NCBI GenBank assembly: GCA_947650285.1 | Contig: CANTFL010001204.1 | Coordinates: 124,001-188,000 of the forward strand | Source of the DNA: Hyaloperonospora brassicae | Lineage: Eukaryota > Oomycota > Peronosporomycetes > Peronosporales > Peronosporaceae | DNA: 64,000 nucleotides | Reading direction: 5' to 3' | Shown here: positions 10,550 to 20,979 of the stretch, piece by piece | How positions within the stretch are numbered: the first letter of the stretch is position 1 | How the letters are laid out: each line of letters starts with the position of its first letter | The notes under the pieces: model-generated | The model's database searches: none | What the model was told of the DNA's origin: nothing | What the model saw: the letters and a program-made list of their open reading frames with translations, nothing else | Program-made: the position numbers and the translations under genes

Positions 10550-11836
10550 GTGCCTGTGCCAGCTTCTGCGGAAGACGATTCGTCGTCTGCTGCTCTTTCT
10601 TCGCCAGCAGCAAGAGGTGCTGCAGTTGCACGCGGTAGAGCACCGTGTGCGCATGATGACCCCGACATTGAGGTCATCTACTCTGGCGAGTCAGACGTGT
10701 CTGACTCGGGCAATGCTGCAGAGGCGTCTCGCTCACCGGCGACGCCTCAGTGTTCGCCAAGGCCACTGCCGAACGAATGGACTCGTGAGTTGCAACAAAG
10801 TCTGTTCGGCAGTGATGACGAATCTGGTGGTGAGTGTGTTTGCTCATCACCGCAATCAGCTCGTGCTCCTTCGCACGAGCGACTTGACGATGGTGCAACC
10901 CATCGTCATACTGACAACCGTGGTACCAACAAAGGTACCACCGTGAAGCGTGATGAGCTGGAGCCGTGGCGTTTGCCCGAACGGCTCATCAATAGCTTGT
11001 CTCACGAGACAATCCAACACCATCGAATACCCTTATTCGATGCGACTGAGCTTCATGGCTTGAATCCCAGTGCGAGCAACTTTCGCGCTGAAGAAGATTT
11101 TTATTCCGATGTCTTCCTTAGACATCGATGGTACAACAGCAACCAAAAGCGTGACAAAGCCTTGCTTTTGGCTGCGTGGAACGCGTTCGTCCAAAACGTA
11201 AAGAATTTTGGACGAGAAGGGTGGCTCAAGAAACTTGAGGCGACACGCCTCAGGTTCGAAAAGCGAACGCCAACCGGTGCCAGGTACCGGTTGCACTGTT
11301 TGTCGAGTGAGTCAGGCATTCCTTGCCTCACATGGGGAGACCCTTGTGCGAGTTGTGTTGACAACTCGCAGCGTGCACATAGGGACGTGTATTCCCTAAG
11401 TTTGACCTGGGGAAGAGCACACATCTCGGAAGAGGTGCGTGATGCGATTGCAAACTTGTAATCCGTCTACAAGCGCCAAAATCGCGTGTTTACCGATGGG
11501 CCACAGAGCCAATCGGATGAGTCTCGTCATACTGGCGGACGAGACCTTCAAGATCCATCAACAGCTGAGAGCGGGGCTCCCAGCTGTTTCAAGAGGGTGG
11601 ATACCCCCGCCACTGGACGAGGTAGCTCGTCTTTGATCCTGAATCGTCACGGTGATTCAAGATACGCTCCACTAGAAAGCGTTGATCACCGTGAGCATCC
11701 ACCAAAGGATGTGGTGGAGGAGGAAAGACCTCCTCCAGATGATTCGGTTCACCATCTCGACCCTTACGAGATGGATCGCGCAATCGATGAATTGCGCGAT
11801 GACTTGAAGCACGAGCGCGACCGGCGCTACGCTTGA
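10550..11836 (+). pseudogene. Antisense open frame at the 3' end of chromovirus copy 1 (unknown protein)
   Basis: On the strand opposite to gag-pol, one frame stays open from 10550 to 11836 (429 codons) apart from a single TAA at 11459-11461. Copy 2 has CAA at the equivalent codon, so this is a C-to-T nonsense change. Copy 2 (43978 onward) encodes a clearly related protein: shared strings include SDVSDSG/EDVSDSG, RLINSLS, LFDATELHGL/LFDASELHGL and ESVDH. The N-terminal third is acidic and Ser-rich; the middle (about codons 140-240) is the best conserved and is basic and aromatic; Cys residues in GDPCASC may bind metal. There is no ATG at the start: a TAG precedes the GTG at 10550 and an ATG at 10514 is cut off, so an intron or a non-ATG start would be needed. 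No known domain recognised. Comparable antisense ORFs are known in plant Ty3/gypsy elements, function unknown. Confidence 0.6.
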
Positions 11837-11867
11837 CTATACCGTGCGGAAGAACCGCAAGGGTCAC
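11490..11867 (-). pseudogene. Chromodomain end of Pol, copy 1
   Basis: The sense strand reads FLVERILNHR, then YLVQWRGYPPS, a TGA (11589-11591), then NSWEPRSQL and LVRQYDETHP, ending in TAA at 11490-11492. This is a standard chromodomain of about 60 residues at 11490-11687, which in chromoviruses helps direct integration to marked chromatin. The TGA falls in the loop before the conserved Trp-Glu-Pro; copy 2 has TAT there. The preceding Pro-rich linker (PPPPHPL) is typical. The domain is coded opposite the later part of the antisense frame. Confidence 0.85.
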
Positions 11868-12111
11868 GAGGCTGATCGGGCGAGGGGTCGCGCCGATTAT
11901 GCCACGGCGCAGCTTCAGGTCGAGCGGGATGTCCGCTCCCTATTCGGCGAGCTGGCGACAGCTCGCGGGGAGATATCTCGGTTAAGTTCCGAGGTATCAT
12001 ATCTTCGCGACCAGACGGATCGTCTGGAGCGCGAACGCAAGAACTTGATGGATGTTCTTGAACGTGGGGGCTATCTTCATCATAAGAAGAAGGCTCGTAT
12101 TGACAGTAAAG
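11844..12111 (+). pseudogene. Coiled-coil tail of the antisense frame (frameshifted)
   Basis: One frame away from the end of the previous entry, the plus strand encodes a strongly heptad-like segment (LERERKNLMDVLERG and RSLFGELATARGEISRL) from about 11904 to 12068. Copy 2 has a related segment at 45221-45448 ending NLLGIL, also just after its shifted upstream part. I therefore read it as the C-terminal part of the same antisense protein after a one-base shift in copy 1. The open frame runs on to 12353 but similarity to copy 2 stops near 12080. It lies opposite the linker between GPY/F and chromodomain. Confidence 0.5.
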
Positions 12112-12679
12112 GCCTGAGCCTCCCCACGCAAAACGTAGGATGCGTGCGCATCTTACATGGCAATTCGAGTGTGTATGCATTGCCCTTGCGATGCAACACT
12201 CAAAATGACCCAATGTACTTCGGCAGTAGTTTACTACTGCCGACACTAGTGACTGCGTGTCCAGGTAAGTTTACCGTAGACAGTAGTGCTAGGTCATTAA
12301 CTTTAAATGAAAGAACATTTGCTCTTCCATTCTTGTCTGCGTTCCGTTTCTGACGGTCCACTGCATTTGCGATGGCGTCCTGAACGAAACGGACTACCGC
12401 TTCTCGAGTCAGCAGGAAGTTCTCTGCTGACTCGTTGTTTCGTCTTTCAGTGCGCTTCGTGCGCAATGCTAAGAGATTGTTGTCTTCTTCAGCGAGGTTG
12501 TCTTCTTCCTCGCTGGCATAATCGTTGACGATGCTGAATATACCAGCATCGTCATCATCATCCGAGTCAATGATAGCGTCATCGCTATTGTTGAGGTGAT
12601 CTTCTTCATCGATGTCGACTTGATCGACATCGGCATCATACGTGACGTTGAGCGTCGACACGTGATGAGCAAGAGCCAA
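12100..12679 (-). pseudogene. Acidic segment and GPY/F module of Pol, copy 1
   Basis: After a frameshift near 12715 relative to the integrase core, Pol continues with an unusual acidic stretch (DEEDHLNNSDDAIIDSDDDDD and further EEED runs) and then the integrase C-terminal GPY/F module: KVNDLALLSTVNLP, then KLLPKYIGSF. A TGA follows (near 12197), then readable text VLHRKGNAYTLELP and MRTHPTF matching the usual end of the module. The acidic segment is also present in decayed form in copy 2 (near 45950-46020), so it belongs to the family and is not a local insertion. Confidence 0.8.
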
Positions 12680-14981
12680 AACGGTTTTTGCTCGAGCGAG
12701 TCCCTCCCATCCTTATCCAAGAGTCATACTCTAGAAGGGCGGGCACACGTGGTTGGCGTAATCCATTCACGTAAAACGTTGTGTGCTGGGTTGAAGCATG
12801 CACCGAATTATTGATGGCGAATTCCACCATGGGTAGGAATTCGCTCCAACTCGGAAACGAGTGGACATATCCTCGAAGGATCTCTTCGAGGACACGGTTC
12901 GCACGTTCCGTCTGACCGTCTGTTTCGGGATGGTCAGAAGTAGACATCTTCAATCGTGTTCCGAGAGAACGGAACACGGTTTGCCAAAACGCCGCCGTGA
13001 ACCGAGGGTAACGGTCGGATACGAGTTCACAAGGTAACCCGTGGAGTCTAAAGACCGTGTCTAGAAAGACACGAGCACAACCTTGAGCCTTGATCGACTC
13101 AGGGACTGCAGCAAGATGGACCATCTTGCTGAATCGGTCAACAAACACAAGAATATCATTATTCTTGTGAGCGTCTTCGGGAAAACCGAAGACGAAGTCC
13201 ATTGAAACGGACTGCCAGCACTCTGTCGGAACAGGCAGAGGCTGCAATGGCGCACGGGATGAAGGACTAGGCTTCACCCGTTGACAAACTTCGCAAGCAC
13301 GTATGTACTTGCGGACAAACTGATACTGGCGTGGCCAGTAAAAGTCACGACTTACCGTAAGGTAAGTCTTTTCTCTACCACGATGCCCGCCTGTTGGGGC
13401 ATCGTGACACTCATACATGATGCGTAAACGCAAATCATGATGAGCGGGTACGACGACATGAGGCGTGTCGTCAGCAACAACTGTATAGTACAGCAATCCG
13501 TTGCGTGTACTATACCGATCCGATGAGGATCGGTACAAAGCTGGTAAATCCCTCATGGATTTACTGGATGGATTCACCAGATGATCCATCAACCGCAGAA
13601 GATCCTTATCTTCCGCGTATGCCTTTTGTACGTCGTCAAGTAAACTTGACGACGGGACACTGACTGACAGTGTCGCAACAGTGGGCTTATCCTCGCTATT
13701 GGTTTGTGCGTCCGGCCCGAAATCGGGCCGGCGCGAAAGCGCATCAGCGAGGACATTGAGTCGTCCTGGTATATACTCCACGGAGAAGTTATACTCCGCG
13801 AAGAAAGACAGCCACCTCGCCATCCTTTGCGAGAGGTGTGGGCTGTTTACGGCCGTGCGTAATGACGCATGGTCCGTATAGACAACAAACGGTCTATCTA
13901 CCAATAGATAGACGCGAAACTTAGCCAGTGCGTACTTTATGGCAAGGAGTTCCTTGTCATGCACTGGGTAATTACGCTCAGCTGCTTGCAGCTGACGCGA
14001 CTGATAGCAGATGACGCGCTCCGCGCCATCTGCGTCGAACTGCATTAACTCACAGCCGATTGCAAAATCGCTGGCGTCAAAGACCACATGAAATGGTCTG
14101 TCCTGATCTGCAATCGCCAAGATCGGCAATTGCATCAAGCTTTTCTTGACACCCTCAAAAGAACGCTGGCACTCAGCGTTCCATGACCACTTGACATTTT
14201 TCTTGAGCAAGCAAGAAAGATGAACAGTCATATAGGCGTAATTGCGCGAGTACTTGTGTAAGTACGCCGCTAGACCAAGGAACTTCCTTAGTCCCTTGAC
14301 ATCGACTGGGACTGGCGAGTCGGTGATCGCCTTGATCTTTTCGGGATCAGGGCGTACGCCGTGTTTACCCACGATGAACCCAAGAAGTGGTATTTCGCTA
14401 GCCGCGAATATACACTTCTTGAGGTTGGCGTACAACTTATGCTTGCGCATAAGTTGAAGAACCTGACGAACTTGAGTTCTGTGAACTTCAACGTCCGTCT
14501 TTTCGTCCATAGCCCGGCTATAGACGAACGCATCGTCGAAGTAACTCGGTGCGAAGTCTCGCACAGGTCTCAACAGATTTGTGACACATCTGTTGAATGT
14601 TGCAGGGGCATTGCTCAGCCCCTGTGGCATAACTAGCCACCCCCACAGCATCCCGCTGGGGTTACTCACTGCCGTGAACGGGATGTCCCGTTCACGCATG
14701 AGGATCTGATAGAACCCATCCATCAGATCCATGGACGAAAAGATGGTACTCTTTGACATACTATCTATGATTACGTCCTTCCTTGGTACCGGCGTCTGAG
14801 GCGGTACCGTTGCAGCATTCAATTTGTTGAATGCGTGCACTATTCGCCACCTTCCTGTGGCCTTTCGCACACAGAAGGTCGGAGATCTGTGAGGAAATGT
14901 TGATTCCCTCACATGGCCCGCTGCTAAGAGATCGGCAAAGAACTTGTCGATCGCTAGTACTTGTTCACGAGGCAGTGGCCA
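12636..14981 (-). pseudogene. Reverse transcriptase, RNase H and integrase core, copy 1
   Basis: A 758-codon open run (from 14912) preceded in the same frame by WPLPREQVLAI after a TAG at 14982. RT motifs are FSSMDLMDGFYQI, MPQGLSNAPATF and the catalytic YFDD. RNase H follows with VVFDASDFAIGCEL and YTDHASL. The integrase has the zinc-binding H..H..CEVCQ region, then catalytic Asp in SMDFVFGFP, Asp in LVSDR and Glu in GQTERANRVLEE. All key catalytic residues are present. This is the best-preserved portion of copy 1. Its role is replication and insertion of the element; with the upstream stops it is not translated as one polyprotein now. Confidence 0.93.
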
Positions 14982-16380
14982 CTACGTCATGACACAATAC
15001 TTCGAGCCCGGTCTGAGCTCGATCTCGTGTCGAGTGCCTTTGTCCTTAGGCAACTCGCACGGTACGGATTCAGGGAACACATCCCTGAATTCGGTCAAAT
15101 CCTTATACAAAGGATTTGCCTGAAGTGACTCCCAGGATTGGGACGCGTATCGCTCAATCCGAGTCTTCTCATCGAGGACACTTTCGTCCATCTATGAGCT
15201 GCTGTAAACCCGTTCGTTCTCAGCAAATACTGTCGCCGACCGAATATCGGCCACATACTCATCCTCTGTGATGATTATGCAGATATTATTGACTTTGCCA
15301 CTACGCAGATCACGCAAGAACCGTTTCGGTTCTAGCGTTGGCAACTGAGTTATCTCCGAAGTTAACTTCGGAGGCACAATCAGATCAAGCGTATAAACGC
15401 CTACGCTTAATCCGTCATTAACCAAGACGTTCAACTTCTCGGTTACTTCCTGGGAACTTCTTTCCACAGGTTGCTGAGGGCCTAATCCCTCAGCAAGTGA
15501 CTCTTGAGGAATTCCTTCCTCAAGTACGTGGGGACTTATTCCCTCGACGTCTTCTGACTGTGGCTGTGCAACCACAGTCAGGCACTTATCCTCTACGGTC
15601 GACTCTCCAGTCGACCTAGGATATCCGTGTTGCCGCTTGTGGGCAACCGGTTTACTCTTGCTGGGATGTCGCCCGCTAGGCGTACACCCACGTCCCAGTC
15701 CACTCGAATTCTTCGAGTGGTGGACCTTCGGCGCAGCCTGTACTTCTGTACAGCCGCCGGGAGCTTGCTCCACAGTGTAGTGATCAAATACACTGTGATC
15801 TTGTGCAGTCGTGCTAACGACCGTACCGCAAGTGAGGCCATCGCACTCACTCGCAGAACATTCACACGCTTGTGGACGCTCCAAGATGTTTATCAGATGG
15901 CCATCTGATGAACAAGCGGGAGGCATCTTCACTGATCGATGCTGCCAGCTCACCCTTGGCTCGTACTTTCTGAGCCAAGGTAATCCCAGGATGACATCAA
16001 ATTTGTCGTCCAGATCCAGTACGATGCAGCCATCATCGTACTGTTCGCCCTCTAACGTGTAGTGGATTCCTACTACACGTTTCTCAACGGTAATCGATGC
16101 GCCTGTTGCAAGGCGCACCGTCATCCTTGTGAGGGGGAATGTCGCGCTCAACGAACTTGAGCCTACGACCCTCTAGTGACTGGCGACGAACAAAGTTGTT
16201 CGACGCCCCACAGTCTACTAGGGCACGAAGCGACAAATCATTTGTCGCTTCCAACTTCAAGGTGATGAGCGAAACGTCACCACCAGGTGCAGAGACACAC
16301 AATGATTGTGTATCTGGAGCAACTTTCGTCAAGAGGTTTGCAAATTCTCTTGAGGTTGCTGGATCAGTAGGGCGCTCCAA
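14982..16380 (-). pseudogene. Protease and linker region of Pol, copy 1
   Basis: The start (about 16380-16140) encodes ALVDCGASNNFV, an aspartic-protease active site with Cys where most elements have Ser or Thr, and about 80 residues later the matching ILGLPWLRKYEP flap/third motif. One extra C in a C-run near 16135 (five against four in copy 3) shifts the frame at this point. A TAG ends the next run at 15192 (copy 3 has TCG), and a TAG at 14982 separates SKYCVMT from the RT; copy 3 shares that TAG, copy 2 has CAG. Between protease and RT is a long variable linker of about 250 residues. Confidence 0.85.
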
Positions 16381-16383
16381 CGG

Positions 16384-17541
16384 TTACTGACACCGTTCAT
16401 TTTTTGATGGTCCGTCTCGCTGTTGCGGCTTTCGCAACAGCGTTAGACCTACGCCCATTGCCCTTTCTGGCAAATGGTCGTCTCATTTTGCTCAGTACTG
16501 TTTGGTACTGGGTGTGGGGCACTACACTCGTGTGCGTGGTGCCCTAACTTCTGACAGCGATTGCACCTCTGCAATCACTTGTTGTTTGAAGAGCGAGGTC
16601 TCTCGCTCTCAACATAGCAGAGGTCCATTAGTTCTGGACCTCTGATCCCTTGTCGTCTCGGTGGACGATAATAGTTTGAGCTAGCATGAGCCTGTCTCAT
16701 GCTAAAGTCTTCCTGTTCCGCGGCTGATATCGCATCTCCCAGCGTATTCAGCTCAAGGCGGAACAGGTGGCTCCTGACGGGCCCTTCTGTGAGCCCCTGC
16801 ATGAACACCGTAATCAACGTGTGTTCATGAACTGGGTTAGCAGTCATACTACTCGCGAGGAGTCGTATATGTTGTGCGTAAGCGTGCATATCATGCTTAC
16901 CCTACTTGAGTTTCAGGAGCTCTGAACGAGCCCTGAACTCAGCTCGTGGCGGCTCAAACGTTTGTCTGAGCCGGGACTTGAAGTCATCTAGCGACCTAAA
17001 CACATTTGGGTCGCTACTCTCGAGTCCCAGGGACCAAGTTTTGGCACGCCCTGCCAAGTGGGTCTGAGCAAGTGTGAGTTTCATTTGCTCATCTTCGATG
17101 AGACGAGCCCTTGAGGCTCTGTCGAGTTCGACAAACCATAGTAACAGGGAGTCCTACGGGACTCCACTGTACTTGGAGATGTCAACCTTCATGACCTCGG
17201 GACCGACGCGCATGCGCCGTCCCGCGTACAGCAGCATGGAATTGCTGCTGTCTCAACAGCTCTGTCTGTTAAGCACCAAGTTCTCTCAACTGCTCGGCCT
17301 GTTGAGAGCCTTGCTGGTGAAGCAAGGCTACTTTCTCCCTTTCGGCGACAAGTTCATTTTGAATGAACTTGGCTATAGCGGCATGTTGTTGGTCTCTGTC
17401 TAGAGACTCCAACATTGCGCTAATGGCGAACTCGCCTACGGTAGAGCTCATTCGTTCTTCCGCACCCCATTCGATGTCACTCAAATGGGTAAACCCTTCA
17501 CGCGTGGCGTGAAAGGTCTCTTCATCATCCAACATGTTCAT
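16384..17541 (-). pseudogene. Gag of copy 1
   Basis: Begins ATG at 17541 (MNMLDDEETF) a short way after the primer site and matches copy 3 closely. It is broken by TAA at 17269 (CAA in copy 3), one inserted base near 17208, TAG near 17152 (TAA in copy 3), TAG at 16902 (CAG in copy 3) and TGA at 16575 (CGA in copy 3). The capsid-like part (RAKTWSLGLE, RLRQTFEPP, HIRLLASS) is recognisable as a Ty3/gypsy Gag. The zinc-knuckle segment follows the TGA. Its role was to package the element RNA. Confidence 0.88.
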
Positions 17542-17575
17542 GTTGGATGTTGTGGTCCTTGGAAGGACTACAAAG

Positions 17576-17583
17576 TGCTACCA
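17576..17583 (-). other. Primer binding site, copy 1
   Basis: Two bases after the 5' LTR the sense strand reads TGGTAGCA, complementary to a tRNA ending TGCTACCA. This fits an initiator-Met-type tRNA end, the commonest primer of Ty3/gypsy elements. The same eight bases follow the LTR of copy 3. Confidence 0.75.
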
Positions 17584-17585
17584 GG

Positions 17586-17978
17586 TGTAACGGGGAACAC
17601 CCTTGCGTGAATTTAACGCAAGGGTATCGGTGCCCCGACAGACGTACACGAGGCAAACGAGGAAGCGTAGGATAAGGAGAAAGTAAAACTGTTGTATTAA
17701 TATAACTAAGTCTTTTAACTACTGTCTCTTTGTTTGACTTAACTTAATTGTGCTAATATAACTGAGTGTATGGTGACGTCTCGTAACCACTCATTGCGCG
17801 CGTCTTGCGGCGATTGGTGGGTTGATATCATCAAGATATCAACCAATGAACAGACTCTTTGGCCGACCCTTCAATATCACCGCTTCGGTGATATTGTTTA
17901 AATAATATTCAACTTCATATTCTTTATTGTCACTTTCTTTTAAAGTGACACTTCCATGTAACGGGCTGCCCCGTTACA
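17586..17978 (-). repeat. 5' LTR of chromovirus copy 1
   Basis: A 393-bp repeat with TGTAACGGGG and CCCGTTACA ends. It carries the same hairpin series as the other LTR; the clearest is CCCTTGCGT (17600-17608) pairing with ACGCAAGGG (17616-17624). In sense orientation this hairpin lies in the last 25 bases of the LTR, just upstream of the primer site. Confidence 0.92.
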
Positions 17979-20900
17979 ATATAAGATTGTTCAGTTTGGA
18001 CTTGATAAATGATTAAGTAGAACGAAACACTGATGTACAGTAACACGTCTTACGGTCGATTAATGTACGAAGATTTACCATAATTGTATGATTCAGCTCT
18101 CGTCTTGAGCAAGAAGAGGACAAGCTTTCTCAAGATTACGAATCTATATCACTTTACAAATGCTTGAGATTCAATGTTGTGTGCCATTCATTTCATGAAA
18201 TAATGTCTATGTTTTCTACGAGGTACGGGCCTTATCAAGTCAACACACTTTTCGCCAATTGAACACCTTTCATCTTAGAACTAATGTCTTTGACTTGGTA
18301 CATTTATTCGGTGTTTGTTGCGACGACCAGTCACTATCCTCTTCAGCGTAGGCCGAACCCTCGCCGGTTAGCTGGCTTCATTTGGTTGCGTGCTAGCGGG
18401 CGCGTGGTTTTTATCGTACCACGCGACGGGTGTATAGTTACTTGGTTTATGTATGCCACACAGACCCAACTTTTTGCCCTTACACGTACAACACCTTTAG
18501 GATCATGCACATGAAGGTGTTTTGATTCGATGGGTATTCCGGTCGAGAAGCCGTATCCTCAAAACCCGAGGTTACGGCTTTCCCAGCTGGAAGCATAACA
18601 CCACCGATAGGTACCGAGGTTCCTGGGTGGCACTATAGAGCAGTACGCATCAGAAAACGGCTTTAAAGACCTTGATATGGTCTCACAGAGGGATCGAGCC
18701 GGCAGCCTCTGGGCTGAAACGGTTCGTGCTTACCCAAGGCACCATGGTGAACCCCTCCCTTTGACACAAGCTTTGCTGCTTCTGGTTGCGGGATCTGATC
18801 GAGCTGGTTCGCGTACTGTCCAGATATTGCCAAATTTGGTCCAGAAAACTGACAGAGCTTTGTCTAATCCTCATTATCGCACTTGTTGTGCACGATATTC
18901 GAGGTTCAAGATCGAGATCGTTGCAGACAGAATCGATAAACAGCACTAGACTGCGCAGCTCACTTTTAGCAGCTGTGAATTCCATGTTGATGTTAACCTA
19001 TCAACACATGCACATAGTATCCTCAGCGGAAAAGCATTCGCAAGTGCATAGCGTACAGTTCGCTCCGATGTGTATGATATCATCCGAAGGGTTCATGCAG
19101 TAATAAAAGTGATGATTTTGCATTCCTTGTACGGCTGGCAAGACAAAACAGATGTGGATATTGTACATCGCACCATGTATGAAAGTATACCTTCCAACAA
19201 TATCTGTGCTTGCCCAAGTATGCTTGACGTCGAATCTCGCGAAGCATATCTTGTAGGGGATTTCAAAATAACTACGAATCTAAATCGGTCCGGTGGGGGC
19301 AACACCCCCTGCCAGCAAAAAAAGCAGAAACCGTCACATTGAGATACCACCTGGTAAGCCTCAAACAAGACCACCACGGCTGATCGGATCAGCGATGTGG
19401 ATAGAGGCGTTGGTAGTTCGTAACCATTCTGTGTACGTCATTGCTGCTCGATATCCTGTCTCAGCATATCTCACGTGCAGCAATATCATTTGCACCGTTC
19501 TATCGTCCCTGACCACCACGCTCGTTTGACGACTCTATGAGGGGCTTTGCAAAGTGCACACAGCGTCGTGTTTGCGCTCGTGCAGAAGATGTGACAGTTA
19601 TTCGATTGCGCACAGGCAGCTACACTCAAAATGTCGTCAACTATCATCATGGGTAGGAATCTGATGATTTTGTGAATAGTGGTCTACTTTCGAGTACGTC
19701 AGCGTATCATGTTGCCAAAGACCACAGAGGGGACAGCAGATAGAGGGCGCAACACGCGCGGTTTGATGTCACCGACGAAAGTGGCACTTCGAAAGAGTCA
19801 CGATCAAAGGACAGATTCCCATTGAGCTCGCCCACTGCACAAATGACTTGATTCGAAATCAAGCTACGAGACCCAACTTGCGCTGCGTACTTGTATGCGA
19901 TTCTTTCAGGCTCTTAGACGGGAAGATCGACACGAATGGCCGATGCGGGAAGAAGAAAGAGCGATACTTTCTGCAATAAACCCAATGCTGCTGAGTCTGC
20001 AATACTTGTCCGAGCATGCTGTCTTGTTGACATGTGCGTTTAGCGGCAATCCGACAACAACTGGCGACTCCTTTGGGAATATGCACCACGCAGGGGTAGC
20101 AGCAGGTGCACAAGCCGGCCATTTTGACGCAGTATGCATTAGCTTACCAGTCTGGAACCGAAAAACAACGCTATATAGTAAGTCTACGGCGCTGCGCAAG
20201 TCCTATAAGCCGTGAAAGTATTGTCGACATCCGAAGCGTCGCCTGCTACAATGCGACCAGCACTCGGCGTGGCTACATGAGGGGAATTGTTCGTCGGAAA
20301 AACGTCTTACAAAGCATGTGGAAGGAGAATAGACTGCTGTGAGACCTCTGAAGTTACAATCGTGTGTGTCTACAGCCGTTGTAACAAACGTTAGCGCACG
20401 TCACGCTCGATATGCAACATACGATGCTCATTTGCAATGTGGTGGACGTTATGTGATGTTGCCTGGGGCATTGGAACGCTTAAGGAGACATGGTAAACCG
20501 GGGTGCTGTGGTGGGATGTACACGTTCCATCCTGTGCAATCACGGCTAAATGAGTCGACCACGATACATAGCTGCCAAAGTGCAAGCGCCTGCCGGTCAT
20601 GCGAGCGTGGTGTTGATGACCACAAACCGAGCTCTGACGACGGAAAGTGAGCTTCATGAAGCGTAGTGGTCGACGACACCAACGATGCCTCCTCAGCTAT
20701 GGATATGCAAACGGGCATTGCATGAAAATCTAGACAAAGCGTGTATTACGAGTGTCGCTGCGCTCGAGGAGAGAGATCAACCGCAATGAGTGCAACGCGG
20801 TCGGACTATATTGCGTCACCGCTATTTTGCTCTCTTCTCGACATGCACGTGCAGCTAGCAAAGCTGTCAACATCATAAGCAAGTGCGGTATCGAAAGGAG

Positions 20901-20979
20901 AGATGGATTTTTTTGTTGTTGTCGCTTCTTTCAGCGATGTACCTCGCATTCTACCACGAAGCAGCGCGATCAGTCGCGT
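17979..20979. other. Intergenic region, no supported gene
   Basis: Three kilobases without a coding region I can support. It holds the SINE-like segment below and a G/C-run pair near 19296-19310 (GGTGGGGGCAACACCCCC). Otherwise I see nothing structured. Confidence 0.5.
18500..18765 (-). repeat. SINE-like element with tRNA-derived head
   Basis: On the minus strand CCTTGGGTAAGCACG (A-box region, near 18725-18740) and GGCTCGATCCC (18690-18700, B-box, ten of eleven) are spaced like a tRNA gene. Downstream in the same direction lies a perfect-looking hairpin (AAGCCGTA at 18548-18555 with TACGGCTT at 18573-18580). The head cannot form a full cloverleaf. The family and exact ends are not known to me. 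Confidence 0.4.

Larger units (their letters stand above)
9988..17978 (-). mobile_element. Ty3/gypsy chromovirus, copy 1 (full length, decayed)
   Basis: A complete LTR retrotransposon of 7,991 bp whose sense strand is minus. In sense order: 5' LTR (17586-17978), primer site TGGTAGCA, Gag, protease with DCGA, RT, RNase H, integrase, GPY/F module, chromodomain, an untranslated 3' region that carries an antisense open frame, purine tract, 3' LTR (9988-10379). The order PR-RT-RH-INT and the chromodomain define a chromovirus of the Ty3/gypsy (Metaviridae) group. Flanks ATAAA and ATATA are a possible target duplication with one mismatch. The LTRs differ at roughly 15-20 positions by eye, so the insertion is not recent. 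Several stops and frameshifts make it non-autonomous today. Confidence 0.93.

Noticed and set aside
10410..10946. 178-codon plus-strand frame near the copy 1 3' LTR
   Set aside because: It overlaps the better conserved antisense frame in another register and has no counterpart in copy 2.
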